From assembly GCA_008501785.1 (NCBI GenBank), contig QQUD01000256.1:1-8955 (forward strand): a stretch of DNA of 8,955 bases, read 5' to 3'. The notes beneath the pieces were generated by a model. That model worked only from the letters and a program-made list of their open reading frames with translations. It was not told the DNA's origin and searched no databases. Of this stretch, positions 6,343 to 8,955 are shown piece by piece; position 1 is the first letter of the stretch, and each line of letters opens with the position of its first letter. This DNA is from Chloroflexota bacterium (GTDB lineage Bacteria; Chloroflexota; Anaerolineae; Promineifilales; Promineifilaceae). The translations under genes were made by a program, and so were the position numbers.

Positions 6343-6422
6343 GGAACACAGATAAACACAGATAAACACAGGTTTTCACAGATAAAAGAAAAATCTGTGT
6401 TTATCTGTGAAAATCTGTGTCC
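6343..6422. repeat. Large imperfect inverted repeat in the mreB leader
   Basis: The arms 6346-6376 and 6390-6420 match at 27 of 31 positions, flanked by GG (6343-6344) and CC (6421-6422) with one bulged base; the loop is 13 bases. The left arm itself repeats ACAGATAAAC in tandem. The wording resembles 1988-2035. It could be a dispersed repeat, an attenuator or an mRNA stabiliser. No T run follows directly, so a simple terminator is unlikely. Confidence 0.7.
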
Positions 6423-6486
6423 TAAAATCTTTCTGAAACAAGGCTTATACACGTAATAATAGAGGGATAGGAAAAAGGACAAAGCA

Positions 6487-7548
6487 TTGTTTAGACCATT
6501 AGACTGGCTCTTAGGGCTTTTTTCATTAGATATTGGCATTGATCTGGGGACTGCAAACACCCTGGTTTATATCCGTGATCGCGGCATTGTCATTAACGAA
6601 CCATCATGGGTGGCGATTAACAAGCGCTCCCGACGGCCGTTAGCGATTGGCGCTGAAGCCCGCGAAATGGTGGGCCGCACACCAAGTGACATTGTGGCAA
6701 TACGGCCGTTACGTGATGGCGTTATCTCCGAATTCGAGATCACCGAAGCGATGCTCAAATATTTTATTGACAAAGCGCATGAACAAATGATCGTGCCCTT
6801 CCCCCGACCTCGGGTGGTTGTTGGCGTTCCCAGCGGTGTCACTGAAGTAGAGAAGCGGGCTGTGTATGATGCCACCATTTCTGCTGGTGCGCGTGAAGCA
6901 TACCTGATCGAAGAACCGATGGCCGCAGCCATCGGCTCGGGTTTGCCCATCATCGAATCACGGGGCAGCATGATTGTAGACATCGGCGGTGGCACCACCG
7001 AAGTCGCCGTATTTGCCATGGGGGGCATCGTTGTTAGCCGTTCCATTCGTGTAGCGGGCGACGAGATGGATGAAGACATCATCCAATATGCACGCAGCAA
7101 ATACAACTTGCTCATTGGTGAGCGAATGGCCGAGCGTGTCAAGGTGGGCATTGGCTCCGCCTTCCCGCTGCCAGAAGAGCGCACGATGACGCTGCGTGGC
7201 CGCAATTTAATTAACGGACTGCCGCAGGCTGTCGAAATCAGCAGTATTGAGCTGCGCGAAGCGATGGCCCCATCCATTAACATCATCGTAGATACCGTCC
7301 GTGACGCACTTGACGAAACGCCGCCAGAATTGGTAGCTGACTTGATGGAAGTTGGCATCTGTCTGGCCGGTGGTGGTGCACAAATTCGCGGGCTGGCGGA
7401 ACGACTCGAAGACATGGTAAAAATGCGCGTCTGGGTCGCCGAAGAATCCATGACCTGTGTCGCTCGTGGCGCTGGCCGTGTCCTCGAAGATTTAGACAAT
7501 TACGAACGCGTCCTCGTCGGCCTCCATCGCGGCAGCACGCACCATTAG
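6487..7548 (+). CDS. mreB: MreB, actin-like rod-shape protein
   Basis: MreB forms membrane-bound ATP-dependent filaments that position the peptidoglycan synthesis machinery. The protein has 353 residues, slightly longer than typical. TTG 6487 is the start, because AAGGA at 6475-6479 lies seven bases upstream and the N-terminus MFRPLDWLLGLFS matches the family's amphipathic membrane-binding start. The phosphate-1 motif is DIGIDLGTANTLV (15-27). IEEPMAAAIGSGLP lies near 142-155, phosphate-2 is VDIGGGTTEVAV (164-175), and the adenosine motif is GICLAGGGAQIRGL (290-303). All ATP-site elements are intact. The tail NYERVLVGLHRGSTHH is somewhat extended. mreC and mreD, the usual partners, do not follow; a nucleotide-metabolism-like gene and a tRNA do. 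It contains two octamers 69 bases apart, both read as R-P-L. Confidence 0.96.
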   Translation: MFRPLDWLLGLFSLDIGIDLGTANTLVYIRDRGIVINEPSWVAINKRSRRPLAIGAEAREMVGRTPSDIVAIRPLRDGVISEFEITEAMLKYFIDKAHEQMIVPFPRPRVVVGVPSGVTEVEKRAVYDATISAGAREAYLIEEPMAAAIGSGLPIIESRGSMIVDIGGGTTEVAVFAMGGIVVSRSIRVAGDEMDEDIIQYARSKYNLLIGERMAERVKVGIGSAFPLPEERTMTLRGRNLINGLPQAVEISSIELREAMAPSINIIVDTVRDALDETPPELVADLMEVGICLAGGGAQIRGLAERLEDMVKMRVWVAEESMTCVARGAGRVLEDLDNYERVLVGLHRGSTHH

Positions 7549-7553
7549 AGCAA

Positions 7554-7612
7554 TTCAGCACTTCAGCATTTCAGCGCATCGCTGACTAGCTGACTAGCTG
7601 ACTAGCTGACTA
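7554..7612 (+). repeat. Two adjacent sets of 8-bp tandem repeats
   Basis: Three copies of TTCAGCNN (7554, 7562, 7570) are followed after three bases by four perfect copies of GCTGACTA (7581-7612). They fill nearly the whole gap between mreB and the next gene. The 8-base period is shared though the units differ. GCTGACTA contains CTAGC-type junctions, but no strong hairpin forms. Confidence 0.8.
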
Positions 7613-7618
7613 ACTATT

Positions 7619-8056
7619 ATGCACGTTTTTATCGCCGGCATTATGCAGGCAAACCGCAACGACAAATATATTGAAAGTCAGGATTACCGGACACAGATCA
7701 CGGAAGCGCTGGTGCAGCATGTGCCAGATGTTCAAATCACGGACCCATTTGCAGCCAATCCAAACAGTGTGCATTATGATGATGTAAAAGCACAGTACAC
7801 GTTTTTGACAAACACAAAACGCGCCGCTGATGTGGATGTGCTGCTGGCATATGTGCCACTGCCCAGCATGGGTACTGCCATGGAAATGTGGGAAGCGGCC
7901 CAATCTGGTGCATACGTGGTCACGGTTACGCCTTACGTTCACAATTGGGCCATGAAGTTTACATCAGACGAGATTTTGCCAGACTTGGACAGCTTGATTG
8001 ATGGGATTAGAAACGGCCGTATCTACCAATGGGCACAAAAGCGCACCAATAGTTGA
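7619..8056 (+). CDS. Nucleoside 2-deoxyribosyltransferase-like protein
   Basis: This is a 145-residue soluble protein. The N-terminus HVFIAGIM matches the opening beta strand and Gly loop of the nucleoside 2-deoxyribosyltransferase-like fold (compare IYLAGP in relatives). Near 69-79 the family-typical AADVDVLLAYV is followed by SMGTAMEMWEAAQSG (83-97). E89 is placed like the catalytic Glu of GTA-x-E, and VVTVTP follows. Such enzymes cleave or exchange the N-glycosidic bond of deoxynucleosides; some relatives hydrolyse nucleoside monophosphates. The substrate is not predictable here. No ribosome binding site is visible before ATG 7619, and the tandem repeats lie directly upstream. Its stop overlaps the -35 box of the tRNA promoter. 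It contains one octamer (8013), read as N-G-R. Confidence 0.7.
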   Translation: MHVFIAGIMQANRNDKYIESQDYRTQITEALVQHVPDVQITDPFAANPNSVHYDDVKAQYTFLTNTKRAADVDVLLAYVPLPSMGTAMEMWEAAQSGAYVVTVTPYVHNWAMKFTSDEILPDLDSLIDGIRNGRIYQWAQKRTNS

Positions 8057-8081
8057 CGCGATCCGGCTAGCTCATTAGAAT
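8053..8081 (+). promoter_or_regulatory. Promoter of tRNA-Arg
   Basis: TTGACG (8053-8058) and TAGAAT (8076-8081) are each 5-of-6 matches to consensus with an ideal 17-base spacer. The start would be near 8088, about 15 bases before the tRNA. The -35 overlaps the stop codon of the preceding gene. Confidence 0.7.
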
Positions 8082-8102
8082 TGTGCCAGTTATTTAACAT
8101 AT

Positions 8103-8175
8103 GCCCCAGTAGCTCAATGGATAGAGCACCGGACTTCTAATCCGTAGGTTGGGGGTTCGATTCCCTCCTGGGGTA
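8103..8175 (+). tRNA. tRNA-Arg (anticodon UCU)
   Basis: A full cloverleaf can be drawn in 73 bases. The acceptor stem is GCCCCAG with CTGGGGT (first pair G-U) and discriminator A8175. The D stem is GCTC/GAGC. The anticodon loop is CTTCTAA, with TCT at 8136-8138, and the T arm contains GGTTCGATTCC. The anticodon stem has four pairs plus a C-U mismatch at its outer position. CCA is not encoded, so it must be added by the nucleotidyltransferase. It reads AGA and AGG codons. Confidence 0.96.
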
Positions 8176-8188
8176 CTTTTAATTTGAG

Positions 8189-8233
8189 AAAAACCCTTAG
8201 GTTTTGCAGCAATGACAATCCTAAGGGTTTTTT
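8189..8233 (+). terminator. Rho-independent terminator after tRNA-Arg
   Basis: A 13-bp stem (8189-8201 with 8220-8232; core AAACCCTTAGG) has an 18-base loop and runs into six T (8228-8233). It should separate the tRNA transcript from the gene starting at 8262. Confidence 0.88.
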
Positions 8234-8261
8234 GTTTATAAAACAGGAAGAAGTACCCAAA

Positions 8262-8955
8262 ATGATACTACTTACCGGTGCCACTGGTTTCCTCGGGCAC
8301 AATCTGGTTCCGCGATTGGTTGAAGCTGGGCATCAGGTGCGTGCGCTGGTTCGTCCCACCAGCAACGTTGATTTTCTGAAAAAATGGCATGTTGCCCTGG
8401 CCTATGCAGATGACATCAGCGATGCGCCTGCTGTCAAAAAAGCATGTGTGGGATGCAGTCAAGTGATCCATGCGGCTGGAAAGTTTAGTTTTTGGGGAAG
8501 CGATAAAGATTTTTGGCGGACGAATGTGTTGGGCACAACGGCCGTTATCGAAGCTGCCCTTTCCGCACAGGTGCAACGCTTCATCCACATCTCTACCATC
8601 GTCGTCGTTGGCAGCACCACCGTTAGCAAGACCATCGACGAAACCACCCCCTGCCATCCGCAAGAACCCTATCAAAAAACCAAATACGAAGCTGAACAGC
8701 GTGTCCTGGCTGCACATCGTGAACACGGGCTGCCTGCTGTCATTTTACGACCCGGCGCATTTTATGGCCCATGGGGACGTTATGCCTTCAACCGGCTCTT
8801 TTTCGAGGAGCCGCTCAAAGGGTGGCGCATCAAAGTTAGTGGTGGCAAACACATCACCTTTCCCGTTTTTGCTCCAGATATTGTGCAGGGCGTTATGCGT
8901 TCACTTAATAACGGCCGTGTTGGCGAAATCTACAACATTTGCAGCCAATCCATGA
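8262..8955 (+). CDS. NAD(P)-dependent extended SDR / epimerase family (3' end missing)
   Basis: 231 codons are visible before the window ends, with no stop. ATG 8262 has AGGAAG (8245-8250) upstream at a longish 11 bases, and the protein opens at once with MILLTGATGFLGHNLV. The Rossmann motif GxxGxxG is at 6-12. A strand with HISTIVVVG supplies S111, and YQKTK supplies Y137 and K141, giving the Ser-Tyr-Lys triad. RPGAFYGPWGR (about 167-177) is the typical extended-SDR substrate-side motif. Members include nucleotide-sugar epimerases, dihydroflavonol-type reductases and sterol dehydrogenase-like enzymes; the visible part resembles the reductase/epimerase mix but does not decide it. Frames in other phases over this stretch are shadows. 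It contains two octamers (8538, 8911). Confidence 0.9.
   Translation, partial: MILLTGATGFLGHNLVPRLVEAGHQVRALVRPTSNVDFLKKWHVALAYADDISDAPAVKKACVGCSQVIHAAGKFSFWGSDKDFWRTNVLGTTAVIEAALSAQVQRFIHISTIVVVGSTTVSKTIDETTPCHPQEPYQKTKYEAEQRVLAAHREHGLPAVILRPGAFYGPWGRYAFNRLFFEEPLKGWRIKVSGGKHITFPVFAPDIVQGVMRSLNNGRVGEIYNICSQSM

Larger units (their letters stand above)
2486..8918. repeat. Dispersed octamer palindrome ACGGCCGT, 11 copies
   Basis: Copies start at 2486, 3211, 3626, 4126, 5122, 6021, 6633, 6702, 8013, 8538 and 8911. All lie in genes. The base before is A in 8 of 11 and the base after is T in 9 of 11, so the wider consensus is AACGGCCGTT. They are read as T-A-V (6 copies), N-G-R (3) and R-P-L (2), so the signal is in DNA rather than protein. 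None lies before 2486. Confidence 0.9.

Noticed and set aside
6343..6422. Rho-independent terminator upstream of mreB
   Set aside because: No T run follows the stem and it lies between a good promoter and the gene.
6567..7499. 310-residue open frame antisense to mreB
   Set aside because: It is Ser/Arg/Thr-rich low-complexity sequence, has no ribosome site, and mirrors a well-conserved gene whose motifs are all intact.
7554..7612. CRISPR-like array
   Set aside because: The repeat units are 8 bp with no spacers between them, and no cas genes are present.
7610..7942. 110-residue minus-strand frame over the deoxyribosyltransferase-like gene
   Set aside because: It has no family features, while the plus-strand protein has the expected GTA-x-E motif.
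8268..8726. 152-residue minus-strand frame at the right end
   Set aside because: It is the shadow of the SDR gene starting at 8262, which has the Rossmann motif and the Ser-Tyr-Lys triad in frame.
8470..8955. 161-residue plus-strand frame in another phase at the right end
   Set aside because: It has no family features and overlaps the SDR frame completely.

Overview
The window looks like chromosomal DNA of a Chloroflexota bacterium, probably Anaerolineae-like. This is inferred from gene style, not proven: mid-GC envelope genes, a solitary MreB, a LysM lipoprotein, and many small dispersed palindromic repeats between genes. The most distinctive global feature is the octamer palindrome ACGGCCGT. 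It occurs 11 times between 2486 and 8918, always inside genes and in all three codon phases, where about 0.14 copies would be expected by chance.

Layout. (1) 1-319: an AT-rich accessory fragment, holding the last 23 codons of one frame and an 82-residue acidic protein that overlap by ATGA. (2) 321-1750: an ISL3-family insertion sequence with imperfect ends and a transposase gene broken by a single missing base. A hairpin covers the transposase ribosome binding site. (3) 1751-2106: a gene-free stretch of small palindromes and one strong terminator-like hairpin. (4) 2107-2781 (minus): a lipoprotein with two LysM domains. (5) 2992-5649 (plus): a GT4 glycosyltransferase followed by a membrane polyprenyl-phosphate sugar-phosphate transferase. 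(6) 5678-6088 (minus): an unrecognised acidic protein. (7) 6089-6486: a gene-free leader with a good extended -10 promoter and a large imperfect hairpin, upstream of mreB (6487-7548, TTG start). (8) 7554-7612: two sets of 8-bp tandem repeats. (9) 7619-8056: a nucleoside 2-deoxyribosyltransferase-like protein. (10) 8103-8175: tRNA-Arg(UCU) with its own promoter and terminator. (11) 8262 to the window end: an NAD(P)-dependent extended SDR/epimerase, cut by the window edge.

How the genes fit together. The middle genes share a cell-envelope theme. The membrane transferase would start a lipid-linked glycan at the inner face of the membrane and the glycosyltransferase would extend it. The LysM lipoprotein would bind peptidoglycan or similar glycans outside the membrane, and MreB organises wall growth. 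The SDR at the right edge could act on a nucleotide sugar or an unrelated substrate. The left 2.48 kb lacks the octamer and begins AT-rich, so it reads as acquired DNA.

I see no CRISPR array, phage module or clear defence system. The best candidates for something new are the octamer and, more weakly, the coupled gene pair at the left edge.
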